Positions 1 to 6,192 of a stretch of 11,947 nt of DNA are shown here, one piece after another. Under the pieces are notes generated by a model, which saw only the letters and a list, made by a program, of their open reading frames with translations, had not been told where the DNA came from and ran no database searches. The position numbers and the translations under genes are program-made. This stretch comes from Reyranella sp. (GTDB taxonomy: Bacteria > Pseudomonadota > Alphaproteobacteria > Reyranellales > Reyranellaceae): assembly GCA_030681635.1 (NCBI GenBank), contig JAUXRT010000748.1:1-11947 (forward strand), read 5' to 3'. Positions within the stretch are counted from its first letter, which is position 1. Each line of letters begins with the position of its first letter.

Positions 1-1184
1 CGCAGGCGGATGTAAAAAGCTGGCGGCCGCAGACGCGGGCCGTACGCGGCGGCCAGCTGCGCAGCAACTTCGACGAAACCTCCGAGGCGCTGTTCCTGAC
101 CTCGGGCTACGCCTATGCGAGCGCCGAGGAGGCTGAGGCCACCTTCAAGGGCGAGAGCAACCACTACCAGTATTCGCGCTTCGGCAATCCCACCGTCAGC
201 ATGTTCGAGAACCGTCTCGCCGCGCTCGAGGGCGCCGAGGCCTGCCGCGCCACCTCGACCGGCATGTCGGCGGTGTTCTTCTCCCTGCTGGCCCTGCTCA
301 AGTCGGGCGACCGCATCGTGGCGGCGCGCCAGCTCTTCGGCTCCTGTCATTACATCGTGTCCGATCTCTTGCCGAAGTACGGCATCCAGAGCGAGCTGGT
401 CGACGGCGGCGATCTTCTGGCCTGGGAGAAGGCGCTGTCGAAGCCCACCCAGGCGGTGCTGTTCGAATCGCCCAGCAATCCGATGCTCGACATCGTCGAC
501 ATTCGCGCCGTGTGCGACATGGCGCACAAGGCGGGCGCCAAGGTCGTGCTCGACAATGCCTTTGCCACGCCGATGCTGCAGCGGCCGCTTGAGTGGGGCG
601 CCGACATCGTGGTCCACTCCGCCACCAAGTACATCGACGGCCAGGGCCGCACGCTGGGCGGCGCGGTGCTGGGCTCCAAGGAGTTCATCCTCGAGAAGCT
701 GCAGCCGATCATCCGCAACACCGGCCCGTCGCTCAGCCCCTTCAATGCCTGGGTGCTGGTGAAGGGCCTGGAGACGCTGGGCCTTCGCGTCGATCGCCAT
801 TGCGCCAACGCCGCGCGTGTCGCCGATGCGCTGGCGGCCCATCCCGCCATCTCGCGCGTGCTCTATCCCGGGCGCAGCGACCATCCGCAGCACAAGCTCG
901 CCATGAAGCAGATGTCGGGCGCCGGCGGTGTCGTCACCTTCGATCTCAAGGCCGGCAAGTGGGCGGCGTTCGAAACGCTGAACCGCCTGCAGCTGGTCGA
1001 CATCTCGAACAACCTGGGCGATGCCAAGAGCATGGTCACCCATCCGGCGACCACGACCCACATGCGCATCGGCGCCGAGGAGCGCGCCAGGCTCGGCATC
1101 AACGACGGCACCGTCCGCATCTCGGTCGGTCTCGAAGACGCCGACGACATCATTGCCGACCTGGTGCAGGCGCTGGGAGGTTGA
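1..1184 (+). CDS. metZ: O-succinylhomoserine sulfhydrylase MetZ (5' end outside window)
   Basis: PLP-dependent enzyme of the Cys/Met metabolism family. MetZ condenses O-succinylhomoserine with sulfide to give homocysteine, the direct sulfhydrylation route to methionine in the cytoplasm. The frame is open from base 3 and no in-frame start precedes the conserved opening (WRPQTRAVRGGQLRS), so probably only the start codon and a few residues are missing. Visible motifs are YSRFGNPTV for phosphate and PLP contacts (codons around 171-197), STGMSAV, FESPSNP, DNAFATP, and the PLP-lysine motif HSATKYIDGQGRTLGG with the Schiff-base Lys codon at 627-629. The DGQGR signature after the lysine favours MetZ over cystathionine gamma-synthase or methionine gamma-lyase, which usually have NGHSD there. 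The C-terminal stretch SLGDAKSM-like (NLGDAKSMVTHPATTTH) is also typical. The stop overlaps the start of the next gene (TGATG), suggesting translational coupling. Confidence 0.93.
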   Translation, partial: QADVKSWRPQTRAVRGGQLRSNFDETSEALFLTSGYAYASAEEAEATFKGESNHYQYSRFGNPTVSMFENRLAALEGAEACRATSTGMSAVFFSLLALLKSGDRIVAARQLFGSCHYIVSDLLPKYGIQSELVDGGDLLAWEKALSKPTQAVLFESPSNPMLDIVDIRAVCDMAHKAGAKVVLDNAFATPMLQRPLEWGADIVVHSATKYIDGQGRTLGGAVLGSKEFILEKLQPIIRNTGPSLSPFNAWVLVKGLETLGLRVDRHCANAARVADALAAHPAISRVLYPGRSDHPQHKLAMKQMSGAGGVVTFDLKAGKWAAFETLNRLQLVDISNNLGDAKSMVTHPATTTHMRIGAEERARLGINDGTVRISVGLEDADDIIADLVQALGG

Positions 1185-1816
1185 TGAGGGCGGCTGAGCT
1201 GCCGGTGTCGCTCGCGCGCACCTTGTGGGAGTCCAATGCCGATCTGGCCGAGCGCATCCTGGCGCACGGCTTCATGCGCGGGCTGGGCGACGGCTCGCTG
1301 CCGGTCGACCGCTTCAAGGGCTACGTGGCGCAGGATGCCTATTTCCTCGAAGCCTTTGCGCGGGCTTATGCGTTTTGTCTCGCCAACAGCGCCACGCGCG
1401 CCGACCTGAATGATTTCGCGGACCTGATCGCGGGCGTGCGCGACGAGCTCGCCCTGCACAAGACCTATGCCGAACGCTGGCAGGTCGATTTGTCGGATAC
1501 GGTGCCGATCGAGGCGACACGCGCCTATGTCGACTTTCTCCTCGGGACGGCGCGGCGCGGCGATCTTGGCGCCACGATCGCGGCCATGACGCCCTGCATG
1601 CGGCTCTATGCGTTCCTTGGCCGCACGCTGTCGGCCGGCCGCGTGGCGCCGCTCTATGCCGACTGGGTGACGGCCTATGCCGATCCCGGCTTCGAGGCGC
1701 TGGCGGCGCGGCTGGAAGCACTGCTCGACCGCCACGCCACGGACAGCGCGCCGGTGCGCGCCCACTATGCCCGCGCCATGAACCTCGAATACGGTTTCTT
1801 CGACGCCAATCTCTAG
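1184..1816 (+). CDS. tenA: TenA family aminopyrimidine aminohydrolase (thiaminase II)
   Basis: A 210-residue all-helical TenA/THI-4 family protein of the usual length. TenA hydrolyses aminopyrimidine breakdown products of thiamine to HMP for salvage. The sequence shows the TenA pattern: QDAYFLEAFARAYA with an acidic residue at D51 (equivalent to the substrate-binding Asp of Bacillus TenA), MTPCMRLYAFLG with the catalytic-type Cys at residue 138, and a closing NLEYGFFDANL whose E202 matches the conserved C-terminal Glu. Keeping the Cys places it in the TenA_C rather than the TenA_E group. The ATG overlaps the metZ stop in TGATG, so it is probably read by re-initiation from the metZ message. 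No other thiamine gene is in view. Its 3' end meets the convergent MarR gene within a shared CTAG. Confidence 0.88.
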   Translation: MRAAELPVSLARTLWESNADLAERILAHGFMRGLGDGSLPVDRFKGYVAQDAYFLEAFARAYAFCLANSATRADLNDFADLIAGVRDELALHKTYAERWQVDLSDTVPIEATRAYVDFLLGTARRGDLGATIAAMTPCMRLYAFLGRTLSAGRVAPLYADWVTAYADPGFEALAARLEALLDRHATDSAPVRAHYARAMNLEYGFFDANL

Positions 1817-2259
1817 AGCGCGGCGAGCTTTTCCATCGACCGATCGAGGGCGCCATGGAGATCGGCGGTGAGCTTGGCGCCCATCGCCGCGCGCACTTCC
1901 TGTTCGGCGGCGGCCCATAGCGGCAGGGCGCGCTTGAACAGGGCCCGGCCGGTTGGCGTGGCAACCAGATCATGGCGGCGGCGGTCGCCGGCCGCGGCGC
2001 GCTCGATGAGGTCCGATGACAGCAGCGGCCGCAGGTTGCGGGTGAGTGTCGTGCGGTCGGTGCTGAGCATTTCCGACAGTTCGGTGATGCTCACCGGCCC
2101 GCGCGCCGCGACGAAGCCCAGCAGCGAGAACTGCGAGATCTTGAGACCGGTGGACGCCAGGTGCCGGCTGTAAATCTGGGTGACACGCCGGGCCGCGCCG
2201 CGCACGCGGAAGCAGGTGCACTCGGCGGGCGACAGGCGGATCGGGGAGGGGCCGGACAT
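1813..2259 (-). CDS. MarR family transcriptional regulator
   Basis: A 148-residue winged-helix regulator, normal length for MarR. The core is residues about 44-105: QFSLLGFVAARGPVSITELSEML, a recognition helix near 66-78 (STDRTTLTRNLRPL), then the wing with the family's DRR signature (GDRRRHDLVATPTG). An N-terminal Cys-x-Cys (C14, C16) sits in the first dimerisation helix. The frame stays open upstream, but the ATG at 2259 is chosen because the family homology begins a few residues after it and because longer versions would run over the operator region and into the thioesterase gene. It diverges from the thioesterase gene at 2336, so it most likely controls that gene and itself through the palindromes between them. 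The ligand cannot be told from the sequence. Confidence 0.87.
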   Translation of the reverse strand: MSGPSPIRLSPAECTCFRVRGAARRVTQIYSRHLASTGLKISQFSLLGFVAARGPVSITELSEMLSTDRTTLTRNLRPLLSSDLIERAAAGDRRRHDLVATPTGRALFKRALPLWAAAEQEVRAAMGAKLTADLHGALDRSMEKLAAL

Positions 2260-2283
2260 GCCGCCGAGACTATCGCCATCGCT

Positions 2284-2299
2284 TGCCTTGGCCAAGGCA
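2284..2299. promoter_or_regulatory. Perfect 16-bp palindrome, candidate MarR operator
   Basis: TGCCTTGGCCAAGGCA is identical to its reverse complement. It lies in the 76-bp gap between the divergent marR and thioesterase genes. MarR dimers usually bind palindromes of about this size in such gaps, so it is the best operator candidate. Assignment to this regulator is inference. Confidence 0.6.
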
Positions 2300-2303
2300 C
2301 AAT

Positions 2304-2315
2304 GTGTATATGCAC
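2304..2315. promoter_or_regulatory. Second dyad (GTGTATATGCAC), possible operator half or promoter element
   Basis: A 12-bp dyad with one mismatched pair (GTGTAT against GTGCAT), five bases right of the 16-bp palindrome. It contains TATATG (2307-2312), which can serve as a -10 element. With TTGCCT (2283-2288) as a -35 and an 18-bp spacer, this gives a plausible promoter for the thioesterase, with the 16-bp palindrome lying across the -35 and spacer. A repressor bound there would block the promoter. Confidence 0.4.
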
Positions 2316-2335
2316 CTAAATAGACCGAGGAGAGA

Positions 2336-2812
2336 ATGATGGCCGCAGATGCCGGATTTGGCGTGGTGCCGCTGGAACAGGCCCGCACCATGGACGGGCT
2401 CACCCTGTTCAAGGGCCTGCTGGAGGGCCGCTTCCCGGCGCCGCCGATCTCGCGGATGCTGGGCATGACCTTGTCCGAGATCGAGTTCGGCCGCGTCGTG
2501 TTCGCCTACACACCGGTCTTCGACCATTACAATCCGCTGGGCAGCGTGCATGGCGGCATCGCCGCCACCCTGCTCGATTCGGTGATGGGCTGCTGCATCC
2601 ACACCACGCTGAAGGCCGGCGTCGGCTACACGACGGTCGAGATCAAGGTGAACTACGTCCGCGCCATGACCGACAAGACCGGCCCGGTGCGGGCCGAGGG
2701 CAAGGTCATCAACGTGGGCTCGCGCATCGGCACGTCCGAGGGCCGGCTGGTCGACGCCTCGGGCAAGCTGCTGGCGCACGGCACGACCACCTGCCTGATC
2801 TTCCCGATCTAG
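2336..2812 (+). CDS. PaaI family hotdog-fold thioesterase
   Basis: A 158-residue single hotdog-domain protein of the PaaI/YdiI type, which hydrolyses acyl-CoA thioesters. The catalytic segment is HYNPLGSVHGGIAATLLDSVMG: N66, H72 of the HGG motif, and D81, nine residues after the His as in PaaI. Strands after it (VEIKVNYVRAM, VRAEGKVINVG, SEGRLVDASGKLLAHGTTTC) follow the usual hotdog order. GAGGAG at 2327-2332 precedes tandem ATGs at 2336 and 2339; the second is better spaced (6 nt), so the mature start could be one residue shorter. It is divergent from marR, which suggests induction by an acyl or aromatic compound. The substrate is unknown. Confidence 0.88.
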   Translation: MMAADAGFGVVPLEQARTMDGLTLFKGLLEGRFPAPPISRMLGMTLSEIEFGRVVFAYTPVFDHYNPLGSVHGGIAATLLDSVMGCCIHTTLKAGVGYTTVEIKVNYVRAMTDKTGPVRAEGKVINVGSRIGTSEGRLVDASGKLLAHGTTTCLIFPI

Positions 2813-2856
2813 CCTGACCGTCGGGACGACGGGGGATTCATTCGCTACCCTGCGGC

Positions 2857-3765
2857 ATGCCTCAGGCCGCCCCCGAACAAAGGCTGCTCAAACTCTCCAT
2901 CGCGGTGACGATCGCGGTGGCGGCGGCCGGCGTCGTGTTCGGCCTGCTGTCGGGCTCGCTGTCGATCGTGTTCGACGGCGTGTTCGCCGCGATCGATGCG
3001 GCGATGTCCGGGTTGGCGCTGTTCGTGTCGCGGCTGGTCAGTCGCGACGCCGGCAACAGGCGTTTCCAGTTCGGCTACTGGCACATCGAGCCCATGGTGC
3101 TGGCCTTCAACGGCGGCACGCTGATGCTGCTCTGCTTCTATGCCTTCCTGAATGCGGTCGACAGTATCCTGGCCGGCGGCCGGCAACTCGACTTCGGCTG
3201 GGCCATCGCCTACGCCGTCGCGGTCTGCGTCGTCTGCTTCGGCATGTTCTTCTACGAACGGCGTCTCAATCGGCGCATCGGGTCGGATTTCATACGGCTG
3301 GACGCGCAGGGCTGGCTGATGTCGGCCACCATCACCTCGGCCCTGCTGGTGGCCTTCGTCATCGCCTGGTCGCTGCAGGGCACGGCTTACGCCCATCTCA
3401 TGCCCTACGCCGATCCGGTCGTCCTGGCGCTGCTGACGCTCTGCCTGGTCTTCGTGCCCATCCACACCGTGCGCAAGGCGCTGACGGAGATCCTGCTGAT
3501 CACGCCGCCCGAACTCGACGCCCATGTCCGTCGCGTGATGGATGCCGTCGTGAAACGCCACGGCTTCAAGACCTACACCAGCTACGTCGCCAAGGTGGGC
3601 CGCGCGCAATTCATTGAAATCCACATCGCCGTTCCGCCCGAGGTGCGGCTCGACAATGTTTCGACTGTCGATGCGATCCGGCGCGAAATTGCCGGGGCGA
3701 TCGGTGGCGAAGGCCCGCACCTTTGGCTCACCATCGATTTCACTGCCGACCCGAAGTGGCTCTAG
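2857..3765 (+). CDS. Cation diffusion facilitator (CDF) family membrane protein with degenerate metal site
   Basis: A 302-residue inner-membrane protein with six predicted helices (about 12-32, 35-60, 80-105, 113-133, 153-175, 185-205) and a cytoplasmic C-terminal domain (about 215-302) of the ferredoxin-like CDF type. GSLSIVFDGVFAAID in TM2, FQFGYWHIEP before TM3 and the loop before TM5 align with CDF proteins. The TM2 ligand pair, usually H/D-x3-D, reads F43-x3-D47, and the TM5 pair, usually H-x3-D, reads G152-x3-S156. Transport of Zn or Mn by the standard mechanism is therefore doubtful; another ion or a non-transport role is possible. The start is the only in-frame ATG near the homology, and its ribosome-binding site is weak. 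It lies 44 bp after the thioesterase and upstream of apaG, the latter named for a Co/Mg-efflux phenotype in enterics. Confidence 0.82.
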   Translation: MPQAAPEQRLLKLSIAVTIAVAAAGVVFGLLSGSLSIVFDGVFAAIDAAMSGLALFVSRLVSRDAGNRRFQFGYWHIEPMVLAFNGGTLMLLCFYAFLNAVDSILAGGRQLDFGWAIAYAVAVCVVCFGMFFYERRLNRRIGSDFIRLDAQGWLMSATITSALLVAFVIAWSLQGTAYAHLMPYADPVVLALLTLCLVFVPIHTVRKALTEILLITPPELDAHVRRVMDAVVKRHGFKTYTSYVAKVGRAQFIEIHIAVPPEVRLDNVSTVDAIRREIAGAIGGEGPHLWLTIDFTADPKWL

Positions 3766-3828
3766 ACGGGTTTGACCTTTCGGCTGGAACGTCCCATGTC
3801 AGGGGTGCCTAGGGAGACGTGCCGTCCT

Positions 3829-4221
3829 ATGTATACAGCCACAACCCGTGCCATCGCGGTCACCGTGAAGCCGCAATATCTGCCCGATCAATCCGATCCG
3901 GCCAAATCGAAGTATGTCTGGTCCTACCAAGTCCGTATTGAAAACAAGGGTGATGCCACGGTGCAGCTGCGCAGCCGCCATTGGAAGATCACCGATGGGC
4001 TTGGCCGCCAGCAGGAAGTGAAAGGGCCCGGCGTGGTCGGCGAGACGCCGATGCTGCGCCCCGGCGACGTGTTCGAGTACACTTCGGGCACGCCGCTCTC
4101 GACGCCCTCCGGTATCATGGGCGGCACGTATCAGATGGTCACCGAGGGCGGCGAGAACTTCGATATCGAAATCCCGACCTTCTCGCTCGACACGCCAACC
4201 TCGAAACGAGCCCTCAACTGA
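3829..4221 (+). CDS. apaG: ApaG domain protein
   Basis: A 130-residue ApaG protein (fibronectin-III-like beta sandwich, also called CorD), the usual length. Recognisable stretches are MYTATTRAIAVTVKPQYL, DQSDPAKSKYVWSYQVRIEN, RSRHWKITDGLGR, GPGVVGETPML, and YTSGTPLSTPSGIMGGTYQM, which contains the family's most conserved loop. An in-frame ATG at 3772 would add 19 unlike residues. The ATG at 3829 matches the usual family N-terminus and follows AGGGAG (3811-3816), though with a long spacer of 12 nt. The molecular role is not settled: mutants in enterics affect Co and Mg resistance. It lies 10 bp before folE and probably shares its message. Confidence 0.93.
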   Translation: MYTATTRAIAVTVKPQYLPDQSDPAKSKYVWSYQVRIENKGDATVQLRSRHWKITDGLGRQQEVKGPGVVGETPMLRPGDVFEYTSGTPLSTPSGIMGGTYQMVTEGGENFDIEIPTFSLDTPTSKRALN

Positions 4222-4231
4222 GGAAACGACG

Positions 4232-4858
4232 ATGAACAGGATGCTGAAGAAGAGCGACATGGTCTCGCTCGCCACCGGCCTCACCCGTCCCTCGCGCGAG
4301 GAGGCCGAGGCCGCGGTCCGCACCTTGATCCGCTGGTCCGGCGACGATCCCGATCGCGAGGGGCTGGTCGGCACGCCCGACCGCGTCGTGCGTTCCTACG
4401 AGGAATTCTTCGCCGGCTACGACCAGGACCCGCGCGACATGCTGCAGCGGACCTTCGAGGAGGTCGAAGGCTACGACGAGGTCGTGGCGCTGCGCGACAT
4501 CCGCCTCGAATCGCATTGCGAGCACCACCTGGTGCCGATCATCGGCCGCGTCCATGTCGGCTACCTGCCCGACAAGCGCGTCGTCGGCATCAGCAAGCTC
4601 GCGCGTGTGGTCGACGCCTTCGCCCATCGCCTGCAGATCCAGGAGAAGCTGACGGCGCAGATCGCCAACACGCTGCAGGAAGTGCTGCAGCCGCGCGGCG
4701 TCGCCGTCGTCATCGAAGCGGCGCACCAGTGCATGACCACCAGAGGCGTGCACAAGTCCGACGTCACCATGGTGACCAGCCGCATGCTGGGCGCCTTCCG
4801 CGACAACGGCGAGACACGCCGCGAATTCCTGACCATGATCGGTCGTACGTCAGTCTGA
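4232..4858 (+). CDS. folE: GTP cyclohydrolase I
   Basis: A 208-residue type I GTP cyclohydrolase. It converts GTP to 7,8-dihydroneopterin triphosphate, the first step of tetrahydrofolate synthesis, as a cytoplasmic homodecamer. The zinc site is complete: C96 and H99 in SHCEHHLVPIIGRVHVGY, and C167 in EAAHQCMTTRGV. H98 and H165 match the catalytic histidines of the E. coli enzyme. LVGTPDRVVRSYEEFFAGY and GISKLARVVDAFAHRLQIQE are standard family blocks. The start is supported by GAGGAAAC nine or so bases upstream, right after the apaG stop. argE follows after 16 bp, so apaG-folE-argE looks like one operon. Confidence 0.96.
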   Translation: MNRMLKKSDMVSLATGLTRPSREEAEAAVRTLIRWSGDDPDREGLVGTPDRVVRSYEEFFAGYDQDPRDMLQRTFEEVEGYDEVVALRDIRLESHCEHHLVPIIGRVHVGYLPDKRVVGISKLARVVDAFAHRLQIQEKLTAQIANTLQEVLQPRGVAVVIEAAHQCMTTRGVHKSDVTMVTSRMLGAFRDNGETRREFLTMIGRTSV

Positions 4859-4874
4859 GTTAGAAAAGAGCATC

Positions 4875-6044
4875 ATGGCCGGAGAGATCGTCGATTCAGT
4901 CGAAATGCTGCGCAGGCTCGTGGCGTTCGACACCACCTCGCGCAATTCCAACATGGCCCTGATCGAGTACGTGCAGGGCTACCTCAAGGGTCACGGCATC
5001 GACTCCAAGCTGGTGCCCAACGAAGACGGCACCAAGGCCAACATGTTCGCGACCGTCGGTCCCAACGTGAAGGACGGCGTCGTGCTGTCCGGCCACACCG
5101 ACGTGGTGCCGGTCGACGGCCAGCCCTGGGTCACCGATCCGTGGACGCTGACGCTCAAGGACGGCAAGTATTACGGCCGCGGCACCTGCGACATGAAGGC
5201 GTTCTACGCCATCGCGCTGGCCATGCTGCCTGAATTCAAGAAAGCCAAGCTCAAGAAGCCGATCCATTTTGCGCTCTCCTACGACGAGGAAATCGGCTGC
5301 TTCGGCGCTCATTCCCTGGCCGCCGCCATGGCCACCGAAGTGCCGCGCCCGCGCGCCATCATCATCGGTGAGCCCACGATGATGACGGTGGTGCACGCCC
5401 ATAAGGGCAGCCAGTCCTACGTCACCAAGTTCACCGGCTTCGAGGCCCATTCCTCGATGACGCACCTTGGCGTCAGCGCCATCCACTTCGCCGGCGAGTT
5501 CGTCCATTACCTCAATACGGTGCAGGAGGAACTCGAGGCGGCCGCTCCGAAGAACAGCGAGTTCATGCCGGCGGCGGCGACCTTCAATGTCGGCACCATC
5601 ATCGGCGGCACCGCAGGCAACATCCTGGCACGCGAGTGCGAGGTGCTGTGGGGCTATCGCGAATTGCCGACGCGGCCGATCGAGGAATTGGGCGAGCGCG
5701 CCAAGAAGTGGCTCGCCGAAGAGCTGCTGCCCAAGATGAAGGCCAAGCATCCGGCCGCCGCCATCGCCACCGAGCTGCGCGCCTCGACACCCGCCTTCTC
5801 ACCCGAAGGCAACGACGAGGCCAAGACCCTGGCCGGCAGCTGGTCGGGTTCCAACACCGTGGGCAGCGTCGTCTATGCCACCGAAGCCGGCATCTTCCGC
5901 AAGATCATGGGCGTGCCGACGGTGCTGTGCGGCCCCGGCGACATCGCCCAGGCCCATCAGCCCAACGAATTCCTCGTCGCCTCGCAGATCGAGGCCTGCG
6001 AGGGCTTCATGAAGCGCATGGTCGAGTGGTGTTGTAGGGATTAG
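4875..6044 (+). CDS. argE: Acetylornithine deacetylase
   Basis: A 389-residue M20 family metallohydrolase that removes the acetyl group from N2-acetylornithine to give ornithine in the linear arginine pathway. The di-zinc site is intact: H74 in LSGHTDVVPV with D76 beside it, D106 in GRGTCDMKAF, the catalytic Glu E138 with E139 in SYDEEIG, E166 in IIIGEPT, and H361 in AHQPNEF. The dimerisation (lid) domain is about residues 175-290. Close relatives include succinyl-diaminopimelate desuccinylase, but HTDVVPVDGQPW with CDMKAF and GPGDIAQAHQPNEF favours ArgE. The ATG follows a purine-rich GAAAAGAG. It is the last gene of the apaG-folE-argE run. argF, which uses its product, is at the right edge on the other strand. 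Confidence 0.92.
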   Translation: MAGEIVDSVEMLRRLVAFDTTSRNSNMALIEYVQGYLKGHGIDSKLVPNEDGTKANMFATVGPNVKDGVVLSGHTDVVPVDGQPWVTDPWTLTLKDGKYYGRGTCDMKAFYAIALAMLPEFKKAKLKKPIHFALSYDEEIGCFGAHSLAAAMATEVPRPRAIIIGEPTMMTVVHAHKGSQSYVTKFTGFEAHSSMTHLGVSAIHFAGEFVHYLNTVQEELEAAAPKNSEFMPAAATFNVGTIIGGTAGNILARECEVLWGYRELPTRPIEELGERAKKWLAEELLPKMKAKHPAAAIATELRASTPAFSPEGNDEAKTLAGSWSGSNTVGSVVYATEAGIFRKIMGVPTVLCGPGDIAQAHQPNEFLVASQIEACEGFMKRMVEWCCRD

Positions 6045-6067
6045 CGTCCGCCGCCATGCCTCATGTT

Positions 6068-6160
6068 CCTCTCCCCCGCTAGGGGGAGAGGCTAGGTGAG
6101 GGGGTGTCGAAAGTCGTGCGCAACCCCCTCACCCGCCCTCTCCCCCTAGCGGGGGAGAGG
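6068..6160. repeat. Long extragenic inverted repeat (REP-like), likely two-way terminator
   Basis: Two 24-bp arms (6068-6091 and 6137-6160) are exact reverse complements. Each arm is itself nearly self-complementary: CCTCTCCCCC, a CTAG-containing centre, GGGGGAGAGG. Inside them a second matching pair, GGTGAGGGGGT (6095-6105) and its complement near 6122-6132, leaves a loop of about 16 bases. CTCCCCC/GGGGGAG palindromes of this sort are multi-copy extragenic elements in many alphaproteobacterial genomes. Its position between the convergent argE and the trans-sulfuration gene suits transcription termination in both directions, although there is no clear T-run. Confidence 0.8.
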
Positions 6161-6192
6161 AGAAAGAATGGGGGGAAGGGGCGACGAGCCAC

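Noticed and set aside
863..1918. Long minus-strand open frame of about 350 codons opposite metZ and tenA
   Set aside because: It is the antisense shadow of two well-recognised genes; its translation is Arg/His-rich and has no family character.
2818..2832. CCGTCG-GGA-CGACGG hairpin between the thioesterase and the CDF gene
   Set aside because: A 6-bp stem with a 3-base loop and no T-run; such GC hairpins are frequent by chance in this composition, so I do not call a terminator.
3772..3801. TTGACC as a -35 for an apaG promoter
   Set aside because: No acceptable -10 lies 16-18 bp downstream (CATGTC/ATGTCA), so the promoter is not supported.
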